Part shown: positions 53,379-62,047 of the stretch, one piece after another | Position numbering within the stretch: position 1 is the stretch's first letter | Layout: each line of letters starts with the position of its first letter | Origin: an uncultured Muribaculaceae bacterium | GTDB lineage: Bacteria; Bacteroidota; Bacteroidia; Bacteroidales; Muribaculaceae | Assembly: GCA_910587475.1 (NCBI GenBank) | Contig: CAJUMR010000001.1 | Location: 101,592-165,591, forward strand | DNA: 64,000 nucleotides | Reading direction: 5' to 3' | Notes under the pieces: model-generated | What the model saw: the letters and a program-made list of their open reading frames with translations, nothing else | Told to the model about the DNA's origin: nothing | Database searches by the model: none | Translations under genes and position numbers: made by a program

Positions 53379-56300
53379 GCAATGAAAGTAACATAGACCG
53401 TAACAGAAGCCGCGAGTCAATGCCGATCAAGGGACCATCGTTTTCCATCAGCAGAAATTCGTCGTTTTCAGTCATAGTGAGCTTTATAGCGCTTGCATTG
53501 CTCGGGTGTGTGCTTGTGCCGACACTTCCGGTGAAACTGTCACCGTCGGAAACACTTCCTGCGATCGGTGTCGGGTTCAGTATGCGCGGTAGTTCGGCGC
53601 GTACAGTCGAGTCGGAAGTGACCAGCAGGCTGGAGTCGGCCCTGAGCAGGGTCAGCGGAGTCAAATATGTGGATTCGCGCTCAAGCTCAGGCCGAGGTTA
53701 CATCACACTCGAACTTGACCGCAATGCCGACATCAATGTCGCCCGCTTTGAGGCTGCAATGATCATCAGGCAATTGTGGAGCAGTCTTCCTGAAAATGTA
53801 AGCTATCCGTATATCGACACGCGGCAGGTCGACATCAACGCCGCTCGGCCATTCATGAGCTACACGATCAACGCCGGGCAGCAACCATCGGAAATAATGC
53901 GCTATGCCGATGAAAACATACGCCCCAAGCTTAGCCGCATCGCGGGGATCGCAAAGGTCGATCTTTCGGGAGCAACGCCGATGGAATGGCAGATAGTCTA
54001 TGACAGCCATGAACTGGCCAACCTCGGGATAACGTCGGACCACATCCGCGCGGCAATATCGAGTCACTATGGTTCGGAATATCTTAGAATGGCTCAGCTA
54101 AAAAACGACAGTAAAAATAGCTGGACGCGACTGGCAATTGCGTCGTCGGGCGACCCGAACGAACTTGATCTAAGCAAGATCATCGTCGCAAAACATGGCG
54201 ACGAGATCATAACTCTCGACAAAATTGCGAAAGTGGAGCACGTTGAAGCAGCTCCAACCGGATATTTCCGCATCAACGGCCTGAATTCCATCTACCTGAA
54301 CATCACGGCTACAGAAGATGCCAATCAGGTCGATCTTAGCAATAAGGTGAAAAAATGTCTGGCAGAAATGTCGTTGCCGCAAGGCTATATGTTCAATCTC
54401 AGCTACGACGCATCGGAGAACATATCGACCGAACTCGATAAAATCTATTTCCGCACCGGTCTAACGGTGCTGATACTTCTTGTGTTTGTCGGCCTGATCA
54501 CCCTCAGCTGGCGGTATCTGCTGCTGATAACGGTGAGCCTGGCGATCAATATGGCTATAGCTGTGGTTGCCTATTATGTGTTCAAAGTCGAAATACAGCT
54601 TTATTCGCTTGCAGGTATCACCATTTCGCTCAACCTTATGATCGACAACCTGATAGTGATGACCGAGCATATCACATGCCGCAACAATCTGAAAGCTTTT
54701 ACGGCGGTGCTCGCTGCCACTCTCACGACAATCGGCGCGCTGTCGGTTGTATTCTTCCTTGACGAGAGAACCATGCTCAGTCTCAAAGACTTTGTAATTG
54801 TGGTTATAGTAAACCTGGCGGTGTCGCTTGCTGTGGCACTGCTGTTGGTGCCGGCGCTGATCGACAGAATGAAGGTGAGCAAAAAGCCGGCACGTAGCCG
54901 GAGACTGAAACGGCTACCGGTGTTCCTGTCGCGAATCTATACAAGGTCAGTAGGGTTTCTTTGTCGTCACAAAAAGTTGACATTCTGCGCGTTTATCCTC
55001 GCCTTCGGTCTACCTGTGTTCTTGATTCCGGAGAATATTAAAGGAGACGGCAAACTGGCTGAGTTCTACAACAAGACAATGGGCTCCACGACCTATAAGG
55101 ACAACATCAAGCCTTGGGTCGAAAGATGTCTCGGCGGTACTCTGCGGCTGTTTGCCGACAAAGTGAGCAACGGCGGATATTTCAACCGCGGGCAACAGGA
55201 GCCTGTGGTGTCGATCAACGCAACTCTGCCTAACGGCGCAACACTGTCGCAGATGAACACTCTCATGCAGAAGATGGAAAAATTTCTTGCCGGCGAAGAG
55301 TGTGTCCGTCAGTTCCAGACTTCGATCTCGGGAGCGAGAAGGGGAAGCATAACCGTGTATTTCAAACCAGAATACCAACGCACCGGTCATCCTTACCGAC
55401 TCAAATCTGACGCGATAGCTAAGGCTCTGACTCTGGGCGGCGGAAGCTGGGGTGTGTATGGACTCGAGGACATGGGTTTCAGCAATGACGTCAGAGAAAA
55501 CGCGGGCAGTTACAAGGTGATACTGCGCGGATATAACTATGATGAACTCTACGAACATGCCGACAGACTGCGGGACTCGCTTCTCACCTACAAGCGCATC
55601 AAGGAGGTGCTCATCAATTCTGAATTTTCGTACTGGAAAGACGACTATACTGAATTCTATCTCAACATCGACAAGGAGAGACTGGCCATCGATTCGCTGT
55701 CGATATCGGATCTCTATAGAGCGGTCGCACATGAGTTCGGCCGCAACATGTCAGTAGGAAACATCTACACTGACAACGGCAGCGAGATGATCAAACTGTC
55801 GTCGGATGAGAAAGACAAGGATGTGTGGTCGCTGATGAACACGCCTATGGCTCTCGGCAAACGCATGATCAAATTGTCAGACTATTCGACGATAGATCGC
55901 AGGCAGACGCCGCCAGACATAGTGAAAAAGAATCAAGAGTATGTGCTTTGCCTGCAGTATGAGTATATCGGTTCAAGCGTTCAAGGCAACAAGCTGCTGA
56001 CGCGCACGATCGAAAATTTCAACAATTCTATGCCTCTTGGCTATCAGGTGGAGCAGGGGTCTTATTCATGGAATTTCGGAAAAGATTCGAAGCCATATGC
56101 ATTGCTTGGCCTTATCGCCGCAATAATCTTCTTTGTGTCGGCGATCCTGTTCAACTCACTGCGCCAGCCGATAGCGATCATATTCGTGATACCGGTGTCG
56201 TTTATCGGGGTGTTTCTGACGTTCTATCTGTTTGATCTGAAGTTTGACCAGGGAGGCTTTGCGGCTTTCATTCTGCTGTGCGGCATCACTGTCAACGCTG

Positions 56301-56635
56301 CGATATATATAGTCAACGAGTACAATTCGCTGTGCAGATCACGTCGGGGTGTTGCCGCAAGGAAACTCTATATCCAGGCGTTCAGAGCCAAGATCACAGC
56401 AGTGCTGCTGACAGTGCTATCAACGGTTCTCGGCTTCATACCGTTTTTGATCGGAGATGTGCAGGAAGGATTCTGGTTTCCGCTTGCAGCAGGCACGATG
56501 GGCGGACTGATAATGTCGATGGCTGCGATAATGTTCTTATTACCAGTAATAATACTTCCGAATATCAATCGCCGCGGCAAAAAAAACGCCAATAAAAGAA
56601 AAGATTTTTTTGGAGAAACAAACATGTTGTATTAA
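53375..56635 (+). CDS. RND efflux permease (second, divergent)
   Basis: A 1086-aa RND permease. It carries a short extra N-terminal tail before TM1 (SFSVIVSFIALALLGCVLVPTLPVKLSP). TM4 keeps an Asp (ISLNLMIDNLIVMTEHI), but TM10 reads GITVNAAIYIVNEYN where the usual acidic residue is Asn, so proton coupling may be altered. It differs clearly from the first permease, so this is not a recent duplication. Two unlike permeases with one adaptor and one TolC recall MdtB-MdtC heterotrimers; that is inference. Confidence 0.9.
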   Translation: MSNESNIDRNRSRESMPIKGPSFSISRNSSFSVIVSFIALALLGCVLVPTLPVKLSPSETLPAIGVGFSMRGSSARTVESEVTSRLESALSRVSGVKYVDSRSSSGRGYITLELDRNADINVARFEAAMIIRQLWSSLPENVSYPYIDTRQVDINAARPFMSYTINAGQQPSEIMRYADENIRPKLSRIAGIAKVDLSGATPMEWQIVYDSHELANLGITSDHIRAAISSHYGSEYLRMAQLKNDSKNSWTRLAIASSGDPNELDLSKIIVAKHGDEIITLDKIAKVEHVEAAPTGYFRINGLNSIYLNITATEDANQVDLSNKVKKCLAEMSLPQGYMFNLSYDASENISTELDKIYFRTGLTVLILLVFVGLITLSWRYLLLITVSLAINMAIAVVAYYVFKVEIQLYSLAGITISLNLMIDNLIVMTEHITCRNNLKAFTAVLAATLTTIGALSVVFFLDERTMLSLKDFVIVVIVNLAVSLAVALLLVPALIDRMKVSKKPARSRRLKRLPVFLSRIYTRSVGFLCRHKKLTFCAFILAFGLPVFLIPENIKGDGKLAEFYNKTMGSTTYKDNIKPWVERCLGGTLRLFADKVSNGGYFNRGQQEPVVSINATLPNGATLSQMNTLMQKMEKFLAGEECVRQFQTSISGARRGSITVYFKPEYQRTGHPYRLKSDAIAKALTLGGGSWGVYGLEDMGFSNDVRENAGSYKVILRGYNYDELYEHADRLRDSLLTYKRIKEVLINSEFSYWKDDYTEFYLNIDKERLAIDSLSISDLYRAVAHEFGRNMSVGNIYTDNGSEMIKLSSDEKDKDVWSLMNTPMALGKRMIKLSDYSTIDRRQTPPDIVKKNQEYVLCLQYEYIGSSVQGNKLLTRTIENFNNSMPLGYQVEQGSYSWNFGKDSKPYALLGLIAAIIFFVSAILFNSLRQPIAIIFVIPVSFIGVFLTFYLFDLKFDQGGFAAFILLCGITVNAAIYIVNEYNSLCRSRRGVAARKLYIQAFRAKITAVLLTVLSTVLGFIPFLIGDVQEGFWFPLAAGTMGGLIMSMAAIMFLLPVIILPNINRRGKKNANKRKDFFGETNMLY

Positions 56636-56640
56636 ATTTG
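56609..56640 (+). promoter_or_regulatory. promoter of the structured RNA
   Basis: TTTG (56609-56612), 20-bp spacer, TAAATTTG (56633-56640), a full consensus match that overlaps the end of the second RND permease gene. Transcription would begin near 56647. Confidence 0.75.
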
Positions 56641-56646
56641 CGTTAT

Positions 56647-56909
56647 AAAAGCAAAGGCAAGAGAGCCGAAAGACATACCACATCAAAGTAGATTGGGAAA
56701 CTCTTCAAATTATTATGAAATACCGAGACATAGCTTAGTCGGCCAATGGCGGGCCCCAAGTTTCTCTATGAGAAGCTGCTTTAATGCCAGGCGGATTACA
56801 AAGGACGGCGAGCACTCAAATCCTGTCATATCGGAGTTTCATCGCATCCTTTGGTGTGGGCCTTATAAAGCCGAAAGGAATCAAAAAAACAATTCCTTTC
56901 GGCTTTTTT
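56647..56909 (+). ncRNA. unassigned structured small RNA (about 260 nt)
   Basis: The 333-bp gap between the RND operon and rfbD has a full promoter at its start and a strong terminator at its end, with no convincing protein frame. The ends of the transcript pair: CCACATCAAAG (56678-56688) with CTTTGGTGTGG (56849-56859, one G-U), and inside that GAAACTC (56697-56703) with GAGTTTC (56834-56840). AAGGC (56654-56658) can pair with GCCTT (56860-56864). Inner hairpins include AGTTTCTC/GAGAAGCT (56759-56777). The closed-rod layout resembles 6S RNA, but the size and branching are not decisive. I see no RNase P, tmRNA or SRP signature. GCCGAAAG occurs both at 56665-56672 and in the terminator stem. 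Confidence 0.6.
56867..56909 (+). terminator. terminator of the structured RNA
   Basis: A 15-bp stem (56867-56881 with 56892-56906, core GCCGAAAGGAAT) closed by a 10-nt A-rich loop and followed by TTT: a strong intrinsic terminator. Confidence 0.9.
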
Positions 56910-56912
56910 ATA

Positions 56913-56943
56913 TTGCTATTGCTATAAAAAAGACGTAAATTTG
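56913..56943 (+). promoter_or_regulatory. rfbD promoter
   Basis: TTG (56913-56915), 20-bp spacer, TAAATTTG (56936-56943), 25 bp before the rfbD ATG. Confidence 0.65.
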
Positions 56944-56968
56944 TCTCATAAATAAAGGAATTAGCCCG

Positions 56969-57838
56969 ATGAGAATTTTAGTAACCGGTTCGGAGGGGCA
57001 GCTTGGCCGTTGTATCCGCGACGCGAGCTTGAACTCAACCAACGAATATATCTTCAACGATGTCGATGATCTCGACATTACCGACGAAGAAGCTGTTGAC
57101 CTCAGTCTTAAAGTCAACGACTTTGATGTCGTGATAAACTGCGCAGCATTTACAGACGTTGAGCGCGCAGAATCGCTTGAAGACATAGCATTGTCGATCA
57201 ATGGCAAGGGGGTCGGCAATCTGGCGCGCTCTGCCCGGGACAATGGCGTAACGCTCATCCACATTTCGACAGACTATGTGTTCGACGGCAAAGGCAATCG
57301 ACCGTTGACAGAAAGCGATAGTGCGTCGCCTTGCGGAGCCTATGGACGCACGAAACTTGCCGGAGAAAAAGAAATCATCGACAACGGCTGCAGCGCACTG
57401 ATCGTGCGCACGGCATGGCTATATTCGGAATATGGCAAAAACTTCGTCAAAACCATCAGACGATTGGCAGGCGAACGCGATAAACTGAATGTTGTCGCCG
57501 ACCAGATCGGCACTCCTACATATGCCGGAGATCTTGCAAAAGCAATTGTCGGGATCGTCGACAGCGGCAAGTTCAAGGGTAGGGAAGGTGTGTATCACTA
57601 TAGTAATGAGGGAGTGTGTTCATGGTATGATCTCGCAAAAATGACAGCCGAAATCAGCGGTTGTGACAGCTGTTCTATAAGTCCGTGCCACAGCGATGAA
57701 TACCCCTCGAAAGTACAACGCCCGACATGCTCGATCCTCGACAAAACAAAAATCAAGACAACATTCGGCCTCGAGATACCGTATTGGATCGATTCGCTGA
57801 GAGTGTGTATCGACAGATTAAAATCAATTGATCAATGA
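56969..57838 (+). CDS. rfbD: dTDP-4-dehydrorhamnose reductase
   Basis: Last step of dTDP-L-rhamnose synthesis. The 289-aa extended SDR starts MRILVTGSEGQLGR, has NCAAFTDVERAE, the ISTDYVFDG motif and the catalytic YGRTKLAGE, all diagnostic of RfbD/RmlD. It overlaps rfbB by 4 bp. rfbA and rfbC are not in the window, so the pathway is split. Confidence 0.95.
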   Translation: MRILVTGSEGQLGRCIRDASLNSTNEYIFNDVDDLDITDEEAVDLSLKVNDFDVVINCAAFTDVERAESLEDIALSINGKGVGNLARSARDNGVTLIHISTDYVFDGKGNRPLTESDSASPCGAYGRTKLAGEKEIIDNGCSALIVRTAWLYSEYGKNFVKTIRRLAGERDKLNVVADQIGTPTYAGDLAKAIVGIVDSGKFKGREGVYHYSNEGVCSWYDLAKMTAEISGCDSCSISPCHSDEYPSKVQRPTCSILDKTKIKTTFGLEIPYWIDSLRVCIDRLKSIDQ

Positions 57839-58929
57839 TGAGAGATTTCAAACGCAATATACTTGTCACGGGTGGTGCGGGCTTCATCGGCAGCCATGTC
57901 GTGAGACTGCTCGTAAAGAAATATCCCGATTACCGGATAGTCAACCTCGACAAACTGACCTATGCCGGAAATCCGGCAAATCTCACCGACATCGCGAAGG
58001 CAGAGAACTATGTGTTTGAGCGTGGGGATATCTGCGATTTCGATCTTGTGAAGCGTATCATGTTGCAGTATGGCGTCGATGGCATCATTCATCTCGCAGC
58101 CGAAAGCCATGTCGATCGTTCGATCACCGATCCGTTTGTTTTTGCCAGAACTAATATAATGGGCACTCTGTCTCTGCTCGAAGCGGCAAAACAGACATGG
58201 ATTTCGTCAAAGGGAGGCTTTGACGGCAAACGGTTTTACCACATCTCGACAGACGAGGTCTATGGTGCTCTCGAAATGAATATTCCCGGCGACAAAGCAC
58301 CATATGGAACTGAGTTTTTCACAGAAACAACACGCTATAATCCTCACTCTCCATACTCGGCGTCAAAAGCATCGTCGGACCATTTTGTCAGGGCATATCA
58401 TGACACATACGGACTGCCGACCGTCATTTCGAACTGCTCTAACAATTATGGTCCTAATCAATTCCCGGAAAAGCTTATACCGCTGTTTATAAGCAACATC
58501 TGCAAAGGACAAAATCTACCGGTCTACGGCCGTGGCGAGAACGTCAGAGACTGGCTTTATGTTGAGGATCACGCGAATGCCATTGATCTGATATTCCATG
58601 AAGGCAGAGTGGGGCAGACTTACAACATCGGAGGGTGCAATGAATGGAAAAACATTGACCTGATAAAGACCCTGATCGCTACGACAGATCGCCTGCTTGG
58701 ACGAAAGAAAGGCTACAGCGACAAGTTGATAAGCTATGTAACCGACCGCGCAGGACATGACCTTCGCTATGCGATAGACGCTACGAAACTATCTGTGGAA
58801 TTGGGTTGGAAGCCGTCTGTAACATTTGAAGAGGGATTGGAACGCACTGTGAGATGGTATCTCGACAATCAGTCGTGGATCGACAATATCCTCAGCGGCG
58901 AATACAGGAAGTTTTGCTCAGAAGACTGA
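57835..58929 (+). CDS. rfbB: dTDP-glucose 4,6-dehydratase
   Basis: Second step of dTDP-rhamnose synthesis. The 364-aa protein has TGGAGFIGSHVVRLLV, HLAAESHVDRSI, HISTDEVYG (the catalytic Asp-Glu pair) and SPYSASKASSDHFVRAYHDTYG with the Tyr-x3-Lys. ATG 57835 overlaps the rfbD stop; ATG 57838 follows at once, so the exact first codon is open. It is the last gene before a 1.8-kb gene-poor stretch. Confidence 0.96.
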   Translation: MMRDFKRNILVTGGAGFIGSHVVRLLVKKYPDYRIVNLDKLTYAGNPANLTDIAKAENYVFERGDICDFDLVKRIMLQYGVDGIIHLAAESHVDRSITDPFVFARTNIMGTLSLLEAAKQTWISSKGGFDGKRFYHISTDEVYGALEMNIPGDKAPYGTEFFTETTRYNPHSPYSASKASSDHFVRAYHDTYGLPTVISNCSNNYGPNQFPEKLIPLFISNICKGQNLPVYGRGENVRDWLYVEDHANAIDLIFHEGRVGQTYNIGGCNEWKNIDLIKTLIATTDRLLGRKKGYSDKLISYVTDRAGHDLRYAIDATKLSVELGWKPSVTFEEGLERTVRWYLDNQSWIDNILSGEYRKFCSED

Positions 58930-59479
58930 TATAGCCTGTCGGGGTCGCTTAATTGGCTGAATATTACTATTATTGCGGCCATTTTTGCGTTTTGGTAGCT
59001 TTTGTTGTTATTGCTCATGTATGACAGAGAGCCAGGCTGCAGTTGCGATAGAATTCGCTCAGAAAAGATCGAGATGATATGTCAGGAGCATTCCGATATG
59101 TTGGGACCGATAATTACGATCGGTTTAATATAATCAAGATATGGTCGGGAATCGGGATGTCTATTATTCATGTAGCATTGTAAAGTAATCAGACAAGAAA
59201 TCGATCAGCAAGCAAAGCGATCGCCAAAGACGGCGAAGTGCCGATCGCAGCAACATATAATAGAAAAGCGTAGGAGAATTTGGAGCGGGGAGAGTAAGTC
59301 TCAAAATTTGCAAAAGTCCATTTAACATAATATTGATTATGTACACGAAGGGAATGTGGTTGGATTGTGGTGTGGACGGGATTTTTGGAATATTATTTAG
59401 AGGGCTGTTGAGGTGCTGGTTGGTGGATTTTAATTATGTGGAGGCGTTTTGCAGGATGTCGAGCTGAGTCATATATCAG
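58930..59479. other. gene-poor stretch after rfbB
   Basis: 550 bp with no supported gene. Weak hairpins only: ACCGAT/ATCGGT (59106-59111 with 59119-59124) could be a poor rfbB terminator, and GCGATCG/CGATCGC near 59218-59250. A 60-codon minus-strand frame (59164-59346) has no signal of being coding. Confidence 0.5.
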
Positions 59480-59748
59480 CGTTTAAAAAATGTGGGAACT
59501 TAGCTAAATCGTTCCTCTAATCCTAAGCATTATACATGCCGAATACGATTACATGTTTAAAAGATATGAGAGTTTCGCTAAATCGTTCCTGTAGTCCTCA
59601 GCATTATCCTTGCCGAATACAATTACGAGTCTAAAAGATGTGGGGCTTCGCTAAACCGTTTCTGTAAGCCTCAGCATTATCCTAGCCGAATACAATTACG
59701 AGTCTAAAAGATGTGGGGGCTTTGCTAAACAGATCTTGTAGTCCTCAG
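59480..59748. repeat. 74-bp tandem repeat (three full and two partial units)
   Basis: Full units at 59503-59576, 59577-59649 and 59650-59723, with a partial unit before (59480-59502) and another after (59724-59748). Periods are 74, 73 and 74 bp. Units 2 and 3 are the most alike; unit 1 has diverged most. Every unit has GCTAAA near its start and a central GCCGAATAC. On the minus strand each unit contains a version of the trigger factor AEDYK coding segment, so the repeat seems to have grown out of the adjoining tig-like fragment. Confidence 0.8.
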
Positions 59749-59960
59749 AGCCTTTTCTTTGTCGATGTAGAAATTCTACGGCGATGAATTCGCTTGAATC
59801 AATAACCTTATCGTTGACTTTCTTGCCGATGAATTCGGTCTATAGTAACAATGTCTTCTTTCAATATGCCCAATGCCAACGGATGGTCAGCCATTTGCGA
59901 GCTTCGCCGATCTGGGGCGCTCTGAGTATCCATTACAGCCTCACACAGCAGATAGAACGC
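59740..59960 (-). pseudogene. decayed trigger factor (tig) fragment
   Basis: On the minus strand 59833-59805 agrees with tig 30838-30866 at 28 of 29 bases and encodes FIGKKVNDKV. Further along the same strand 59768-59749 agrees with tig 30926-30945 at 19 of 20 bases (IDKEKA), followed by an AEDYK match. Upstream, weaker similarity (around 59921-59897 to tig near 30674-30700) continues the order. Frames are broken by stops and indels; the spacer between the two blocks is 23 nt shorter than in tig. The fragment is therefore a degenerate copy of tig or of a close paralogue. Outer limits are approximate. Confidence 0.7.
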
Positions 59961-60636
59961 AGCTAAGATTGGTTGTTAGGGGTCGCACAACGGCGTTGAT
60001 GGCTTGGAAGGGATGGCGTATGTCAGGCTGCTTGTATTGTATAATTTTCCGATAGTATTGTTAAACAGGGTAAATTTTTAGCTAAGTGTTGTGCAATCTG
60101 TTAAATCATTGCAATTTATGGAATATTTAGCTATCGGAAGTGAGTATTTTTGGCGTCTGAGATTGTTATGAAAGAAAATAAACATATTACGGCACACGAA
60201 TATCGAAAATTTGAGATCTTTCTAATAAAACGCCATAAATTCCGTCTCAAATTTGCATTTCATTATTTGCTTACGTGAATAATTTAGCCGATATATGATC
60301 CTCAACTGTTCGCGTATTTGAATTTACAAAGGTAGGTATCATTCATCCATAAAGCAGTTCTCATATCGATTTTATCCAAACACCTGAATAATAAAATGCA
60401 AATTATTCACCATTAACAGATGTTTGTATTTATCTTAATTGTTTGATGATCATACTAAATACACTCGATATTTAAAGTATACAAGCAAATATCGCCATCC
60501 ATACAGGCAAACCGGGCCAATCTAACGGATAGTAGCGCCGCAACGTCATATTACTCAATAACATAGGCGGTAAACTATTAGCGTCACTTTAAGCAATTTC
60601 AACATCTAAATTCACAGTTTCGCATTCGTAATTTAT
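59961..60636. other. AT-rich non-coding stretch
   Basis: About 680 bp with no supported gene or RNA. It becomes clearly more AT-rich after 60060. It contains a 10-bp inverted repeat (60207-60216 with 60245-60254), which is not unusual for this composition, and a lone TATATTTG (60634-60641) without a good -33 box. Confidence 0.5.
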
Positions 60637-60679
60637 ATTTGCAAAATGATTAAAACGGGGCGATTTTCATTTTGCAAAT
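60637..60679. promoter_or_regulatory. 13-bp inverted repeat, candidate operator
   Basis: ATTTGCAAAATGA (60637-60649) and TCATTTTGCAAAT (60667-60679) are perfect reverse complements with a 17-bp spacer. The right arm touches the -33 box of the following HTH gene, so it is a likely regulator site, perhaps autoregulatory. Confidence 0.5.
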
Positions 60680-60710
60680 TTGCATAATTCCATAATTATA
60701 ACTACATTTG
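60679..60710 (+). promoter_or_regulatory. promoter of the HTH regulator
   Basis: TTTG (60679-60682), 20-bp spacer, TACATTTG (60703-60710): full consensus match, 44 bp before ATG 60755. Confidence 0.7.
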
Positions 60711-60754
60711 CAATACAAAACTCATTCGATTTAACTTTAGAAACATCAAAAAAA

Positions 60755-61309
60755 ATGGACATTGTCAGCAGAATGAAGCTCTATATGGAGCATTGTCACC
60801 TAACAAGTTCCCAATTTGCGGACAATGCAGGCATACCGCGCCCTACTCTGTCGCAGCTATTCAACGGAAGGAACAAGTCAAACGAAGGAGCCAAGAAGAT
60901 ATCAAGCGACATAATCAGAAAACTGCATGACGCTTATCCGAGCCTAAACGTGATGTGGCTGCTTTTTGGTGATGGGGATATGGAAGTCGGTGAAAATAAT
61001 CAATTCTCAGAGCCTCAAAACGGCGAAGATTTAGATCTGAACCTATTTCAAGATGCCGAAAATCAAGAGATTGAACCCCAAATTTTATTTGAGGACGAGC
61101 TTTCAGATTTTGAGACAAAAAAATCGAATGAAGCAATTCTGGCGGAAAAACCACGCCGAACCGATAAATTCATCGATCCGGTTGCCGACATGAGACGCGA
61201 ACGCCCCACTCTGCCAGGATCTCTTTCTCCCGACAAGAGCAAACGTGTGCAAAGCATCATGGTATTTTACAGCGATAACAGTTTTGAGATATTCAAGCCA
61301 GCTGAATGA
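60755..61309 (+). CDS. helix-turn-helix (XRE-like) DNA-binding protein
   Basis: A 184-aa protein. The N-terminal 70 residues form an XRE/phage-repressor-type HTH (RMKLYMEHCHLTSSQFADNAGIPRPTLSQLFNGRNK...VMWLLFGDGDM); the WLLFGDGDM ending is typical for Bacteroidota members of this group. Residues 75-184 are acidic, low-complexity and probably disordered, ending in a short beta segment (QSIMVFYSDNSFEIFKPAE). ATG 60755 is chosen over an in-frame codon at 60680 that overlaps the promoter. Targets unknown; the nearby inverted repeat is the obvious candidate. Its stop abuts the stop of the convergent NUDIX gene with no gap. Confidence 0.88.
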   Translation: MDIVSRMKLYMEHCHLTSSQFADNAGIPRPTLSQLFNGRNKSNEGAKKISSDIIRKLHDAYPSLNVMWLLFGDGDMEVGENNQFSEPQNGEDLDLNLFQDAENQEIEPQILFEDELSDFETKKSNEAILAEKPRRTDKFIDPVADMRRERPTLPGSLSPDKSKRVQSIMVFYSDNSFEIFKPAE

Positions 61310-61876
61310 TCAGACCGGATTGTCGGAATGCCGTTTCAATGCAAAATAATGCCACAACGGAGCAACCATCAATGCCTGTTTGATCTCATCGTTCTGTAAC
61401 ATCGACAATACCTCTTCTTCCGATAGAATCCTCACGGCAATGTCTTCTGTCGGATCGAGATGCTGCGTGGCCGTGTGTTCAACTCCGACCGCAAGATAAC
61501 AATAAGTGTAATTATTGGCTGTCGAGGGGTTCTGGGCGATTTTGTTCAACAATCGCCATTGCCCTCCGCTATATCCGGTTTCTTCAAGCAATTCGCGGCG
61601 AGCAGCAGTCTCAGGATCTTCCCCCTCCTCCACGACACCACCGCAAAGTTCGACAAACACATCATCAAGGCCATGACGATATTGCTCGACCATTACAAAC
61701 CGGCCATCGGTCGTGACAGCAATAACATTGACCCATGACGGATATTCAAGCACATAGTATTCATCATTGATACGACCGTCGGGCAAGCGCACGACGTCGC
61801 GCCGGGCCGTCAACCACGGCCGTTTGATCAGATACTCAGCAGAAAGAGTCTGCCACTTTTGAATTTCTGCACCCAT
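61310..61876 (-). CDS. NUDIX hydrolase (ADP-ribose pyrophosphatase-like)
   Basis: A 188-aa NUDIX enzyme with the box GGVVEEGEDPETAARRELLEE, complete for the GX5EX7REUXEEXGU pattern, and an upstream EQYRHGLDDVFVELCGG segment as in ADP-ribose/ADP-sugar pyrophosphatases. It probably hydrolyses nucleoside diphosphate-linked metabolites; the substrate is not fixed. It converges on the HTH gene. Confidence 0.87.
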   Translation of the reverse strand: MGAEIQKWQTLSAEYLIKRPWLTARRDVVRLPDGRINDEYYVLEYPSWVNVIAVTTDGRFVMVEQYRHGLDDVFVELCGGVVEEGEDPETAARRELLEETGYSGGQWRLLNKIAQNPSTANNYTYCYLAVGVEHTATQHLDPTEDIAVRILSEEEVLSMLQNDEIKQALMVAPLWHYFALKRHSDNPV

Positions 61877-61990
61877 GATATAAACACATTATATTATATA
61901 TGTCTATATAACGTCTGCACGATGCACATTATTATCCACATCGCAATCTGTCGGATCATCCACTATCCATCAACCTGATACGAAATAATT

Positions 61991-62021
61991 TTTGCTCGGG
62001 TCAAATTAATTGCTAACTTTG
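61991..62021 (+). promoter_or_regulatory. promoter of the DUF3127 gene
   Basis: TTTG (61991-61994), 19-bp spacer, TAACTTTG (62014-62021), 26 bp before the ATG. Confidence 0.65.
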
Positions 62022-62047
62022 CATTAATCAAACATAATACTTTAAGA

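Noticed and set aside
56693..56938. 81-codon frame across the structured RNA
   Set aside because: It runs through the terminator and the next promoter, and the sequence is better explained by the paired RNA structure.
59164..59346. 60-codon minus-strand frame after rfbB
   Set aside because: No recognisable start, family or coding signal; it is compatible with random sequence.
59480..59748. CRISPR array
   Set aside because: The 74-bp units are contiguous and diverged throughout, with no constant-repeat/variable-spacer alternation and no cas genes nearby.
59784..60055. short plus-strand frames after the tandem repeat
   Set aside because: They run antisense to the tig-like fragment and have no start context; the similarity to tig on the minus strand explains the sequence better.
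60207..60254. 10-bp inverted repeat (AAATTTGAGA / TCTCAAATTT)
   Set aside because: In AT-rich DNA of this length such a pair is expected by chance, and it is not next to a promoter or gene.
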